Positions 16,670 to 25,496 of a DNA stretch of 64,000 bases are shown piece by piece. Origin of the DNA: Tamlana flava (GTDB lineage: Bacteria > Bacteroidota > Bacteroidia > Flavobacteriales > Flavobacteriaceae); assembly GCF_041287255.1 (NCBI RefSeq), contig NZ_JBGGTX010000002.1, forward strand, positions 962,219 to 1,026,218, read 5' to 3'. The notes beneath the pieces are model-generated. The model had not been told where the DNA came from. It did no database searches and saw only the letters and a list, made by a program, of their open reading frames with translations. Within the stretch, counting starts at the first letter, position 1; every line of letters begins with the position of its first letter. The position numbers and the translations under genes are program-made.

Positions 16670-18400
16670 ATGAAATCTTTAAAATGTATACTGTTAATTG
16701 TAAGTTTCTCTTTTTTTAGTTGTAAGTCCGATACTAAATCCAAACTCACATTCAATGTTAGCTTATCAGACAGTTTATCAAGTCAAAAATACGATGGTAG
16801 GCTGCTGTTAATTATTGCTGACAATGATGCTTCAGAACCCCGTTTTCAGGTAAGCGAAGGATTAAACGCGCAACCAATTTTTGGGTTGAATGTTGAGGAA
16901 TGGAATGGAAATCATTCCTATAATTTTGATGATTCAGTATTTGGTTTTCCCTACAAACAATTATCTCAATTAAAGCCAGGAGAGTATTATGTTCAAGCTG
17001 TGTTGAATAAATATGAAACGTTTAATTTGTCCACTGGTCAACAAGTAAAGTTGCCTATGGATAATGGCGAAGGACAGAAATGGAATATTTCTCCAGAAAA
17101 TTTATACAGTGAACCAGTTAAAATAACGGTTTTAGATACTGAAAATCAATCTTTTGATATTGTTTTAAATAAAGTTATTCCCAAAATAGAAGAACCTGAG
17201 GATACGGATTGGATAAAGCATATAAAGATAAAATCTGAACTGCTTTCAAAGTTTTGGGGGCGTGATATGTATTTAGGTGCTCATGTTCTTTTACCAAAAG
17301 GCTTTAATGAGCATCCTGAGGCTAAATATCCGTTAATGATTTTTCATGGTCATTTTCCATCAGATTTTGGAGGGTTTAGAACCGTTCCCCCGGATAAAAA
17401 TTTAGAGCCTGACTATTCTGAAAGATTCCATGTTAATGGTTATAATAAGATTCAACAACAAGAGGCCTATGATTTTTATAAGAGATGGAATGAACCTAAT
17501 TTCCCAAGGTTTTTGATTATTGAAATACAGCACCCTACACCTTATTATGATGATTCCTATGCGGTGAACTCGGCTAGTCAAGGGCCTTTTGGTGACGCCA
17601 TCACCTATGAACTCATCCCTTATATTGAAAAGATGTTTAGAGGTCAGGGCCAAGGGTGGTCGCGCTTTTTGTACGGAGGCTCAACAGGCGGTTGGGAAGC
17701 TTTGGCAGTTCAGGTTAAATATCCAGACGAGTACAATGGCTGTTTTGCAGCTTGCCCAGACCCTATAGATTTTAGGGCTTATTGCTTAACAAACATCTAT
17801 GAAGATGAAAATGCCTATTATGCTAAAAGTAAACACAAGACTATGGAAGTTCCAGGGCATAGAGATTATTTAGGCAAAGTATCAGCAACCGTTAAAGACT
17901 ATAATCACATGGAATTGGTGTTGGGAGATAAATCTAGGTCTGGTGGACAATACGATATTTGGGAAGCTACCTATTCACCACAGGGAGAAGACGGTTACCC
18001 TAAAAGAATTTGGGATAAAATGTCTGGTGAAATAGACCATGAAGTTGCGCAATATTGGAAAGACAATCATGATTTAAGATATATCTTAGAACGTGATTGG
18101 TCTAAATTGGGAGATAAATTAAAAGGTAAAATTCATATCTATTGTGGAGATATGGATAATTACTATTTAAATAATGCCGTGTATCTCATGGAAGATTTTT
18201 TAGAAAGTACCACAGATCCCTATTATGAAGGTGAAGTTGATTATGGAGATAGGGCTGAACATTGCTGGAATGGGGATCAAGAAAATCCAAACCATATTTC
18301 AAGATTGCGCTATAATAGTATGTACGTGCCAAAAATTATGAAGCGTATTTTAGAATCTGCCCCTCCTGATGCTGATTTAACCAGTTGGCGTTATAAATAA
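16670..18400 (+). CDS. Putative esterase-like lipoprotein (alpha/beta hydrolase)
   Basis: A 576-aa predicted lipoprotein: MKSLKCILLIVSFSFFSC gives a signal ending in a lipobox Cys. After a beta-rich N-terminal region (about residues 25-175) comes an alpha/beta-hydrolase fold of the esterase D type, with LMIFHGHFP, the nucleophile elbow YGGSTGGWEAL (Ser about 334) and a His near the C-terminus in DRAEHCWNGD. Such proteins hydrolyse acyl esters in the periplasm or on the cell surface. The substrate is unknown. It follows folD by 71 bases and precedes the convergent rluF. Confidence 0.7.
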   Translation: MKSLKCILLIVSFSFFSCKSDTKSKLTFNVSLSDSLSSQKYDGRLLLIIADNDASEPRFQVSEGLNAQPIFGLNVEEWNGNHSYNFDDSVFGFPYKQLSQLKPGEYYVQAVLNKYETFNLSTGQQVKLPMDNGEGQKWNISPENLYSEPVKITVLDTENQSFDIVLNKVIPKIEEPEDTDWIKHIKIKSELLSKFWGRDMYLGAHVLLPKGFNEHPEAKYPLMIFHGHFPSDFGGFRTVPPDKNLEPDYSERFHVNGYNKIQQQEAYDFYKRWNEPNFPRFLIIEIQHPTPYYDDSYAVNSASQGPFGDAITYELIPYIEKMFRGQGQGWSRFLYGGSTGGWEALAVQVKYPDEYNGCFAACPDPIDFRAYCLTNIYEDENAYYAKSKHKTMEVPGHRDYLGKVSATVKDYNHMELVLGDKSRSGGQYDIWEATYSPQGEDGYPKRIWDKMSGEIDHEVAQYWKDNHDLRYILERDWSKLGDKLKGKIHIYCGDMDNYYLNNAVYLMEDFLESTTDPYYEGEVDYGDRAEHCWNGDQENPNHISRLRYNSMYVPKIMKRILESAPPDADLTSWRYK

Positions 18401-18457
18401 TTTGTAATCAGTATTTTGTATGGCAGCCTTATTCAGAGAGTATCTGCTCTTTAAAGA

Positions 18458-19222
18458 TTATTTATGCTTTCGTCTTTCTTTTTGAGGCTTATATTCTTTT
18501 GAGGAGTTGGAGATATGTTCACTTAGAATTTTGAATTCATCCTCGGTCAGTTCTCTATATTGGCCTATAGGAAAATCAAGCTTAATGTTCATTATTCTCA
18601 CCCGTTTCAGGGTTTGTACTTCGTAGTTCAAATAGTCGCACATGCGCCTGATTTGACGATTTAAGCCTTGGGTCAAAATAATTTTGAATTTATAGGTCCC
18701 AAGTTTTTCAACCTTGCATTTTTTTGTGGTTTTTTTCAAATCTTCAAGATAAATTCCACCGGCCATTCGTTCAATAAAGGTTTGCGAAATGGGTTTGTCA
18801 ACAGTAACGATGTATTCCTTTTCGTGATTATTACTAGCACGCAAAATTTTGTTTACAATATCACCATCGTCAGTAAGAAGAATTAAGCCTTCACTAGGTT
18901 TATCCAATCTCCCAATAGGGAAAATGCGTTTTGGATAATTTATATAATCAATAATGTTGTCTTTTTCAACTGAAGTATCTGTAGTACATACGATACCTAT
19001 GGGCTTGTTGAAGGCCAAATAGACAAATTCCTCTTTAGTGTTTTTTATTTCCTTACCATCAACAGCAACCACATCGTTTGGCGCAATTTTGGTTCCCATT
19101 TCTGGGACAACGCCATTTATAGTAACCCTACCGGCATCAATAAGTTTGTCGGCTTCTCGCCTAGAGCAATAGCCAACTTCACTTAAATATTTGTTGATTC
19201 GTTTTAATTCGGTTTCTGCCAT
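18458..19222 (-). CDS. rluF: 23S rRNA pseudouridine synthase, RluF type
   Basis: A 254-aa protein with an N-terminal S4 RNA-binding domain (RINKYLSEVGYCSRREADKL), the catalytic motif IGRLDKPSEGLILLT with the essential Asp, and the C-terminal GLNRQIRRMCDYL of the RsuA/RluF family. RluF isomerises uridines in 23S rRNA. RluB, RluE and RsuA are related alternatives; the NRQIRRMC context and length favour RluF. The basic tail (QKERRKHK) is normal. Confidence 0.88.
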   Translation of the reverse strand: MAETELKRINKYLSEVGYCSRREADKLIDAGRVTINGVVPEMGTKIAPNDVVAVDGKEIKNTKEEFVYLAFNKPIGIVCTTDTSVEKDNIIDYINYPKRIFPIGRLDKPSEGLILLTDDGDIVNKILRASNNHEKEYIVTVDKPISQTFIERMAGGIYLEDLKKTTKKCKVEKLGTYKFKIILTQGLNRQIRRMCDYLNYEVQTLKRVRIMNIKLDFPIGQYRELTEDEFKILSEHISNSSKEYKPQKERRKHK

Positions 19223-19226
19223 GGCT

Positions 19227-19234
19227 CAAAAATA
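19227..19234 (-). promoter_or_regulatory. Possible -7 element for rluF
   Basis: On the minus strand TATTTTTG ends only 4 bases before the ATG, so transcription would begin at or beyond the start codon (leaderless) if it is used. No clear -33 TTG. Confidence 0.25.
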
Positions 19235-19242
19235 CAATAAAC

Positions 19243-20064
19243 TTAAGCGTTTAAAAAGTCTAAAATATGTTGGTAGACTTTTTCAGATCGTAACCTGTGG
19301 CCATATCCGTTGGTTTTAACCAATTCAGAATTTTTGTAAACACGTTTAATATCCAAAGCTTCCCTAAAGGAAATAATTTGGTCTTTTTTATCGTGAATAA
19401 TGAGGCCTTTTGCATTAATGTTACTATAGAAATTTTCAACGCAATAATATTCTGGTAAATGGCCAAAATATTTCAAATAATAACGGTTCATGGCCTCTGC
19501 AACTCTGTGGTTATACCCCATCATCGTTGTATAGTTTTTTACTGAAATGCCTAGATTTGAAGGGGCTCCCAATAAAACTAACTTTTCAATGGACGGAAGA
19601 TTGTGCGTTTCTTGGGCAATAACAATGGCTGTTCCTCCAACCGAATGCCCAACAACAATTTCAGGCTTATATTGATTTATAACCACGTCTAGGCACTTGG
19701 CATATAGTGGTGCATTGAATATTTTGCTTCCTGAAGCTCCATGTGCTGGGGCATCAATAGAAATGATATTGTAGTCGTCTTGTTTTAAAAGTTCAATGAA
19801 GTTTTTCCATCTAAATGAATTACTATCCCAACCATGCACCAATAAAACAGTTTTGTGGTTGCCTTTCCATTGGTAAGTTTTTACCTGAAAGCCATCACAT
19901 GTTACATCCATTTGTTCAGCTGAGCTTAAATATTGAATGCCTTCTTCGTTTAACTTGGCATTTCGAGGGGTAGAAAAGATTTTAATGGCAAGTTTGGCGG
20001 CTAAGTCTGATGAAAAATAACTTAAGGCGTTAATGGCCGACCCTACAATTTTTATTTGGTTCAT
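19243..20064 (-). CDS. Alpha/beta-fold hydrolase
   Basis: The frame is open 15 codons further, but the ATG at 20064 overlaps the stop codon of the upstream cupin gene by one base (TAATG), which decides the start (273 aa). The fold markers are TVLLVHGWDSNSFRWKNFI (oxyanion loop), the nucleophile elbow VVGHSVGGTAIV and a late His in YGHRLRSEKV. The Asp is probably in HDKKDQIISF. These features indicate a serine hydrolase, perhaps an esterase or lipase of small substrates; the actual substrate is unknown. It is translationally coupled to the cupin protein. Confidence 0.8.
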   Translation of the reverse strand: MNQIKIVGSAINALSYFSSDLAAKLAIKIFSTPRNAKLNEEGIQYLSSAEQMDVTCDGFQVKTYQWKGNHKTVLLVHGWDSNSFRWKNFIELLKQDDYNIISIDAPAHGASGSKIFNAPLYAKCLDVVINQYKPEIVVGHSVGGTAIVIAQETHNLPSIEKLVLLGAPSNLGISVKNYTTMMGYNHRVAEAMNRYYLKYFGHLPEYYCVENFYSNINAKGLIIHDKKDQIISFREALDIKRVYKNSELVKTNGYGHRLRSEKVYQHILDFLNA

Positions 20065-20432
20065 TAACCTTCTCTGTTTACTAAATCCATAGAAAATGCA
20101 GGTGCGCAAATGGCAATATATTCACAAACTTCGGTAAATGGATTGGAATATTGAACCCTAGTGTTCCTTTCAATTTTAATGGATTGTCCTTCTTCTAAAA
20201 CAACGGTCTCACCTTCAATGATAAATTGTTTTTTCCCTTTAATGACAAAGGTGTATTCGTCAAATTCTGGGGTTTGAAAGGGTTCGCTCCATCCTGCAGG
20301 AGCTTTCATATGGGCAATACTGATTTTTGAATTCCCGTCCGTGGCCAAGCCAAAATGTTCTTTAATGATTTTTCCATCTGTTGTAGGAACAACAAACGGA
20401 GCATTTTGTATGGTGTATTTTTTTTTTGTCAA
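20064..20432 (-). CDS. Cupin-domain protein
   Basis: A 122-aa single-domain cupin. The strand pattern APAGWSEPFQTPEFDEYTFV, then KGKKQFIIEGETVVLEEGQS covers the two cupin motifs, though the usual metal-binding His pair is not complete (Glu and Asp in PEFDEY remain). Small cupins of this kind bind small molecules or act as isomerases; no specific function can be assigned. It overlaps the alpha/beta hydrolase gene start. Confidence 0.75.
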   Translation of the reverse strand: MTKKKYTIQNAPFVVPTTDGKIIKEHFGLATDGNSKISIAHMKAPAGWSEPFQTPEFDEYTFVIKGKKQFIIEGETVVLEEGQSIKIERNTRVQYSNPFTEVCEYIAICAPAFSMDLVNREG

Positions 20433-20446
20433 GATATTCTTTTTTT

Positions 20447-20474
20447 ATCGTCAATCGTCAATCGTCAATCGTCA
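20447..20474. repeat. Four tandem copies of ATCGTCA
   Basis: The heptamer ATCGTCA is repeated four times without interruption, followed by ATGATC. The last copy supplies the stop codon of the YitT-like gene on the minus strand, and the array lies 15 bases before the cupin gene start. Copy-number change here would alter the spacing of the two genes. Confidence 0.85.
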
Positions 20475-21449
20475 ATGATCTTTCATGGGTTTTCTTTTTA
20501 TCATGCCACCCTTTAAATCTTTAACTATGCCCATAATGATAAACGCTTTTTTGTCAATTTTGTCAATCTCTGTTTGCAGCCTTGGGAGTTCCAATCGAGT
20601 TACTACGGTATAAATGATGTCTTTGTCATAACTTTTTCCATGGCTGCCAAATCCACCCTTTCCCGCATAAATAGTACAAGCTCTACGTAACTTTTCAATT
20701 AACATAACCCTAATCTCTTCATGGTTATTTGATATGATTGTTACGCCAACATATTCCTCAACGCCATCAACAACAAAATCGACTGTTTTGGCGGCGGCCA
20801 AATAGGTTAAAATGGCATAGAGCGCTGTTTCAATAGATAAAATATAAGCGCCCGCCGAAAATATTATAATATTGATGATTAAAAGGACATCTCCAATGGT
20901 AAGTGATAGTTTCCTGCTTAAAAATATGGCCAAAACCTCGGTGCCATCTATAACGCTTCCGCCACGCATGGACATTCCTATTCCTGAACCTAAAAAGAAC
21001 CCACCAAAAACAGCGATTAGCAGTTTGTCGTCTGTTATTGTTGGGTACTCTACAAAATGAACAACAACGGCCAAAAGGGCAATAGCAGCTATACTTTTTA
21101 AAGCAAATTTGCTTCCAATGGTTCTATAAGCCAAAATTAGAAAAGGCAGGTTAACCACTAACAGCAAAAGGCCCAATTCTAACGAAGTAATGTTTTCCAG
21201 TAATAATGAAATACCAGTTGCTCCACCATCTATAAATTTGTTAGGTAATAAGAATCCTTTTAAGCCAAAGCCCGCTGAAAAAACCCCAATAACAATAAAA
21301 ATATACTCCTTAACGGCATGTGCGAGCTCCACTTGAAACCTTCTCACCAAAGGCACTATTTGTTTTTTGCTCACGGGCTCTCCAGCTTGTTTTTTTTCAA
21401 GCCTTTTACGTGCGGCATCAACTAATAGTTTGGCTAAAAATGGATTCAT
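20472..21449 (-). CDS. YitT-family membrane protein with DUF2179 domain
   Basis: A 325-aa protein with a basic cytoplasmic N-terminus, five or six transmembrane helices (for example YIFIVIGVFSAGFGLKGFLL, LGLLLLVVNLPFLILAYRTI) and a C-terminal soluble DUF2179 domain (GVEEYVGVTIISNNHEEIRV ... IYTVVTRLELPRLQTEI). The sequence GATGISLLL and RGGSVIDGTEVLAI are typical for the YitT family. The biological role of the family is not well settled. It precedes the cupin gene on the same strand. Confidence 0.85.
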   Translation of the reverse strand: MNPFLAKLLVDAARKRLEKKQAGEPVSKKQIVPLVRRFQVELAHAVKEYIFIVIGVFSAGFGLKGFLLPNKFIDGGATGISLLLENITSLELGLLLLVVNLPFLILAYRTIGSKFALKSIAAIALLAVVVHFVEYPTITDDKLLIAVFGGFFLGSGIGMSMRGGSVIDGTEVLAIFLSRKLSLTIGDVLLIINIIIFSAGAYILSIETALYAILTYLAAAKTVDFVVDGVEEYVGVTIISNNHEEIRVMLIEKLRRACTIYAGKGGFGSHGKSYDKDIIYTVVTRLELPRLQTEIDKIDKKAFIIMGIVKDLKGGMIKRKPMKDH

Positions 21450-21460
21450 TTAAAAGTTTT

Positions 21461-22018
21461 TCAATTATTCCAATTTATAAAAAAGTATTTAATTTTTGCA
21501 TTATCAGGAATGTGAGTGGCTTCAAATTTTAAATCCATATCAAACCTTAAATTGGCTGGTAGTTCTTTTTTGTCTATGGTAAAACTAGCGTTTATGCCAT
21601 CAATGGCAACAACTACAGAATTAATCAAATTACTGATTTTAGATATTTTGTAGCTGTCCTTTATGTCCTTAAAGGTGCTTAATGTACTAATGTTTTTTTT
21701 AGTTTTAAAACGTTCATCAAGAATACGGACACTTCTAATGGTTGAGGTAGAATCCAAAGCATGTTTGGGTGTTAGCGTCAAACGCTTTTTACCTCCTTTT
21801 TCAAAAATTTCAATAGTATTGGTGCTCCCAGCAAATTCATCGCCGCTAATAAATTTAGAGATGGAGTCTGCAGCAAAAATGGTTTTTAAGTCTTTAACTT
21901 GGGTAGAATCAGTTAAAAAGCCAATATGTTGTTTCCCAATTTCAAAAGGGTTTTGTTCTTTTTTGCAGCTAGCGAATAAAATGATTATCGCCATTGAGCC
22001 TAAAATAGATAAGCGCAT
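21461..22018 (-). CDS. Hypothetical lipoprotein
   Basis: A 185-aa protein with a lipoprotein signal (MRLSILGSMAIIILFASC, Cys about 18) and a mature domain with no motif I recognise. It begins KKEQNPFEIGKQHIGFLTDS and looks like an alpha/beta periplasmic domain. It sits 11 bases upstream of the YitT-like gene and 46 bases downstream of the HerA-like ATPase gene, all on one strand, so it is probably cotranscribed with them. Confidence 0.7.
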   Translation of the reverse strand: MRLSILGSMAIIILFASCKKEQNPFEIGKQHIGFLTDSTQVKDLKTIFAADSISKFISGDEFAGSTNTIEIFEKGGKKRLTLTPKHALDSTSTIRSVRILDERFKTKKNISTLSTFKDIKDSYKISKISNLINSVVVAIDGINASFTIDKKELPANLRFDMDLKFEATHIPDNAKIKYFFINWNN

Positions 22019-22064
22019 AAAATGGATTTAGGTTTGTTAAATTGTTTAAATGTTGGTTGCCGAC

Positions 22065-23603
22065 TTATTTTTTCATCACTTTGGTTAAGATACCAAAAAC
22101 ACTTCTAATAAAGGTGGCACTGGTCAAAACTTTAATCACTGGATTCATTCTTGTGCTTCTTCGAGTTGAAGAAGTTCTTTTGTTAGATTCCGCTTTCTTC
22201 AATGCCTCTTTTTCTTGTCTAGCCTTTTCTTGGGCCTCTTCAGCCTCGGCGCGTTCTATTTTATCGTTCAGCATTTCATAGGCACTTTCCCGATCGACAG
22301 TTTCGTTGTATTTTTTTACCAGTTTGGATTTTGAAAGGAGTTGGCCCAACTCTGCATCGGTCAATACATCCATTCTGCTCATTGGGGCACGCATCATGGT
22401 TGCGGCCAGTGGGGTGGGGCGACCTTTTTCATCCAAAGCGGAAACTAAAGCCTCGCCAATACCCAATGAGGTTAAAACATCGGTGGTGTCGTAATAATCT
22501 GAATCTGGATAATTTTGGGCAGTTAGCTTAATGGCCTTTCTGTCTTTAGCGGTAAATGCCCTAAGAGCGTGTTGTATTTTTAAACCTAACTGACTTAAAA
22601 CGGCTTCTGGTACATCGGTTGGGTTTTGGGTGACAAAATACAGACCAACTCCTTTACTTCTAATGAGTTTTACAATGCTTTCAATTTGATTTAACAATGC
22701 TTTTGAAGCTTCGTCAAAAATTAGATGGGCTTCATCAATAAATAAGATGAGCTCTGGCCTATCAGCATCGCCTTGCTCAGGGAATGTAGAATAAATTTCA
22801 GCCAACAAGCTTAACATAAAGGTTGAAAATAGTTTAGGGCGATCCTGTATATCGGTCAACCTAATGATGTTAATGTATCCACGTCCATTTTCATCAACGC
22901 GAATCAAATCTTGAACATCAAAAGAGGTTTCGCCAAAAAATAAATCGGCACCTTGCTGTTCCAACTCTACAATTTTTCTTAAAATGGCACCTGTTGAGGC
23001 TGTGGAAATTCTACCATAAGCATCGTCGAATTCTTTTTTACCTTCATAGGTGGCGTATTGCAATATTTTTTTGAAATCCTTTAAATCTAAAAGAGGCAGT
23101 TTATTGTCATCACAATATTGAAAAATAACGGCAACAACACCAGATTGGGCTTCACTTAAATCTAAAATCCGTGATAGCAAAACCGGGCCAAATTCACTTA
23201 TGGTGGCCCTTAACCTCACGCCATCTTGTTCCGAGAGGGTTAATATTTCAACAGGAAACGATTTGGCTTCAAAAGGCAAGCCTATTTTTTCGTGGCGTTC
23301 GTCAATTTTTGGATGTCCCGGGCTTGGCTGTGCCAAACCGCTCAAGTCGCCTTTTATGTCCATCAACAATACGGGAATGCCCCTATCACTTAAATTTTCA
23401 GCTAAAACCTGCAACGATTTTGTTTTTCCTGTACCCGTTGCACCAGCAATCAGCCCATGGCGGTTCATGGTTTTTAAAGGGATTTTTACATGTGCCCCAG
23501 TAATGGTTTCATCATCCAAGATAGCGGATCCAACAGGTATAAAATCGCCTTTTGTTGCATTGCCCTCGGTGATGTATTTAAAAAATTCCTCTGTTTTACC
23601 CAT
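22065..23603 (-). CDS. HerA-like ATPase (DUF853 family)
   Basis: A 512-aa ATPase with Walker A GATGTGKTKSL (about residues 53-63), Walker B ELILFIDEAHLIF (about 281-293) and the late motifs GLYFVTQNPTDVPEAVL and QHALRAFTAKDRKAIK, typical of the DUF853/HerA C-terminal domain group related to FtsK and VirB4. A charged helical segment (EAEEAQEKARQEKEALKKAE) precedes the C-terminus. The cellular role of this group is poorly known; DNA or protein translocation is assumed from the fold. No nuclease NurA gene lies nearby. Confidence 0.85.
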   Translation of the reverse strand: MGKTEEFFKYITEGNATKGDFIPVGSAILDDETITGAHVKIPLKTMNRHGLIAGATGTGKTKSLQVLAENLSDRGIPVLLMDIKGDLSGLAQPSPGHPKIDERHEKIGLPFEAKSFPVEILTLSEQDGVRLRATISEFGPVLLSRILDLSEAQSGVVAVIFQYCDDNKLPLLDLKDFKKILQYATYEGKKEFDDAYGRISTASTGAILRKIVELEQQGADLFFGETSFDVQDLIRVDENGRGYINIIRLTDIQDRPKLFSTFMLSLLAEIYSTFPEQGDADRPELILFIDEAHLIFDEASKALLNQIESIVKLIRSKGVGLYFVTQNPTDVPEAVLSQLGLKIQHALRAFTAKDRKAIKLTAQNYPDSDYYDTTDVLTSLGIGEALVSALDEKGRPTPLAATMMRAPMSRMDVLTDAELGQLLSKSKLVKKYNETVDRESAYEMLNDKIERAEAEEAQEKARQEKEALKKAESNKRTSSTRRSTRMNPVIKVLTSATFIRSVFGILTKVMKK

Positions 23604-23693
23604 ACGCGTAATTTTTTATAAAAATAGATAATCTATGTGAAATCAAATAAAAACTAGGCATATAAAACGTATTACAATTAAATAACAATGGTT

Positions 23694-23701
23694 TATCTTT
23701 G
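23694..23701 (+). promoter_or_regulatory. -7 element of queE promoter
   Basis: TATCTTTG followed by GCAC, 7 bases before the ATG at 23709. Transcription would start within the last few bases before the ATG, giving an almost leaderless mRNA, and rules out the upstream in-frame ATG at 23688. Confidence 0.55.
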
Positions 23702-23708
23702 CACACTT

Positions 23709-24338
23709 ATGAATTTACAGATACAAGAATTGGTAAACAAAGGCGAAATGTTGCCGCTTATGGAAGAGTTTTACACTATACAGGGTGAAGGATTCCATAA
23801 AGGCACAGCGGCCTATTTTGTTAGGATTGGCGGTTGCGATGTGGGCTGCCATTGGTGCGATGTTAAAGAAAGTTGGAATGCCGAATTGCACCCACCTACA
23901 GAAACGTCTAAAATTGTTGAAAACGCCAAAAAATATAGTGATACCATCGTAGTAACAGGTGGTGAGCCTTTAACTTGGGATATGACCATGTTGACCGCAA
24001 AGCTAAAGGCCGAGGGCATGCAGATTCATATCGAAACTTCAGGCGCTTATAAATTAACAGGTACTTGGGACTGGATTTGCTTATCTCCAAAAAAGATGAA
24101 GTTGCCCACAGAGGAAATTTATAGTAAGGCCGATGAACTTAAAATGATTATTTATAACAAAGACGATTTTCGTTTTGCTGAAGAACAGGCCGTCAAAGTA
24201 AACAAAAACTGTATTTTGTATATGCAGCCCGAATGGAGCAAACGTGACAAGATTATTCCTGAAATTGTGGATTACGTGATGAAATACCCCAAGTGGAAAG
24301 TGTCGTTGCAAACCCACAAGTATTTAAATATACCTTAA
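23709..24338 (+). CDS. queE: 7-carboxy-7-deazaguanine synthase
   Basis: A 209-aa radical SAM enzyme of queuosine biosynthesis that makes 7-carboxy-7-deazaguanine from carboxytetrahydropterin. The [4Fe-4S] cluster Cys are in GGCDVGCHWCDVKESW (CxxxCxxC), preceded by EEFYTIQGEGFHKGTAAYFV and followed by the SAM-binding VTGGEPLTWDM. The frame is open 7 codons earlier, but the promoter -7 element lies across that upstream ATG, so the ATG at 23709 is taken. It ends at a strong bidirectional terminator. Confidence 0.93.
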   Translation: MNLQIQELVNKGEMLPLMEEFYTIQGEGFHKGTAAYFVRIGGCDVGCHWCDVKESWNAELHPPTETSKIVENAKKYSDTIVVTGGEPLTWDMTMLTAKLKAEGMQIHIETSGAYKLTGTWDWICLSPKKMKLPTEEIYSKADELKMIIYNKDDFRFAEEQAVKVNKNCILYMQPEWSKRDKIIPEIVDYVMKYPKWKVSLQTHKYLNIP

Positions 24339-24340
24339 CA

Positions 24341-24372
24341 AAAAAGAGACTTGAAATTTCAAGTCTCTTTTT
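24341..24372. terminator. Bidirectional terminator queE / DUF2911
   Basis: A perfect 32-base palindrome (AAAAAGAGACTTGAAA and its complement) between convergent genes; the A and T runs at each end let it work in both directions. Confidence 0.85.
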
Positions 24373-24379
24373 GTTTGTG

Positions 24380-24907
24380 CTATTGGCTTACTGGAATGGC
24401 AACCCTTGTTGTCCCCCAAGCCAAATGCATGGCATTGTCATTAAAGGCTATGGAAAAGGCCTCAATGGGTTCACCTTGGCTAACTGGCGCAGTAGTTCTT
24501 AACACGTCATTGCTTTCAGAATAGCCGTAGGCTCCCCAAACATCAGTGTCCTTACTTAAAATTATAGTCCATTCGGTTTCGCCGGGAATGGTATATAGAG
24601 AGTAAGTGCCTGCCTTTACTTCCTTCCCTCCAAATTTAGTGTCCTTATAAAACTTAATTTCGGTGGCCTCATTTGCTCCGGTTCTCCAAACTTTTCCTGT
24701 TGGAGCTAAGGTACTCATATCTCTGCCGTTAAGTTGCGGACGGCTGTAAATAACTTTTATCATGGGCGGGGCATTGCGGTCTGTTTTATAATAGGCAATG
24801 TCTAGCGGACTTTTATCAAGTTTTGTAAACTTTTGGGCATTGGCCTGAATTGAAAATACTAAGGTAAATGCTAAAACAATCAATGGGATAAGCGCTGGCT
24901 TTTTCAT
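24380..24907 (-). CDS. DUF2911-family secreted protein
   Basis: A 175-aa protein with a signal peptide (MKKPALIPLIVLAFTLVFSI, cleavage near ANAQ). The body contains IKVIYSRPQLNGRDMS, VWRTGANEATEIKFYKD and AGTYSLYTIPGETEWTIIL, characteristic of the DUF2911 family common in Bacteroidota. The function is unknown. A decayed relative of the same family lies 6 kb away (30886-31182). Confidence 0.88.
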   Translation of the reverse strand: MKKPALIPLIVLAFTLVFSIQANAQKFTKLDKSPLDIAYYKTDRNAPPMIKVIYSRPQLNGRDMSTLAPTGKVWRTGANEATEIKFYKDTKFGGKEVKAGTYSLYTIPGETEWTIILSKDTDVWGAYGYSESNDVLRTTAPVSQGEPIEAFSIAFNDNAMHLAWGTTRVAIPVSQ

Positions 24908-25131
24908 ATTTTTTTGAATTATTAGTTTAAGTTTTAAAGTTAATGGTTAATTGTCTTAAAATAACGTTAAAGCTGTATGCAAGTGTTAAATTTTGCTTTT
25001 TGGCGTTTTTTTTATCGATTTTAAGGATTGTTTCTTAAAATCCTAATGAAAAGGCCTTGATGTAAAGTAGAAGGTATATTCCCTGAAAAATTGTGTATTT
25101 TTATGGGTAAACTTTAAAAGTACACCTTCTG

Positions 25132-25485
25132 ATGAAAGCACCGGTAAAGTTGAAAAAAATGAGACTTCTACATTTTGGGCGCGACTTTAAACCCGACCAA
25201 GAAGTTATTTTAAGAGATTATTTGGCTATAGAGCGTACCCGTTTGGCCAACGAACGCACTTTGCTGTCTTACATCAGGTCTTCACTGTATTTGCTTTTGG
25301 GAAGTATTGCGCTTTTTCAAATAAAAACTTACCCTGATTTTCAGTATTTAGCGGTTACGGCTTTGGTGTTTAGCATTGTGTTTTTTGCTATTGGGGTGTA
25401 CCGGTTCACCCTATTAAAGCGAAGTTTAAAAAAGCTCTACTACATGTCTGAGGTCATTGAAAATGAAGGTAAAAAGAATAGCTAA
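25132..25485 (+). CDS. DUF202 (YidH-like) membrane protein
   Basis: A 117-aa protein with the family-typical LAIERTRLANERTLLSYIRS (residues about 31-50) followed by two or three transmembrane helices (LYLLLGSIALFQI, YLAVTALVFSIVFFAIGVY). The role of DUF202 proteins is not well defined. It lies alone, with an atypical promoter (TATTTTTA about 30 bases upstream). Confidence 0.8.
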   Translation: MKAPVKLKKMRLLHFGRDFKPDQEVILRDYLAIERTRLANERTLLSYIRSSLYLLLGSIALFQIKTYPDFQYLAVTALVFSIVFFAIGVYRFTLLKRSLKKLYYMSEVIENEGKKNS

Positions 25486-25496
25486 TTTTTGCGTTT

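Noticed and set aside
20447..20474. Short repeats as a CRISPR array
   Set aside because: Heptamers directly abutting with no spacers and no cas genes nearby.
23688..23708. Upstream in-frame start of queE (seven extra codons)
   Set aside because: The promoter -7 element lies in this segment, so it would not be transcribed; the protein from 23709 has the normal family start.
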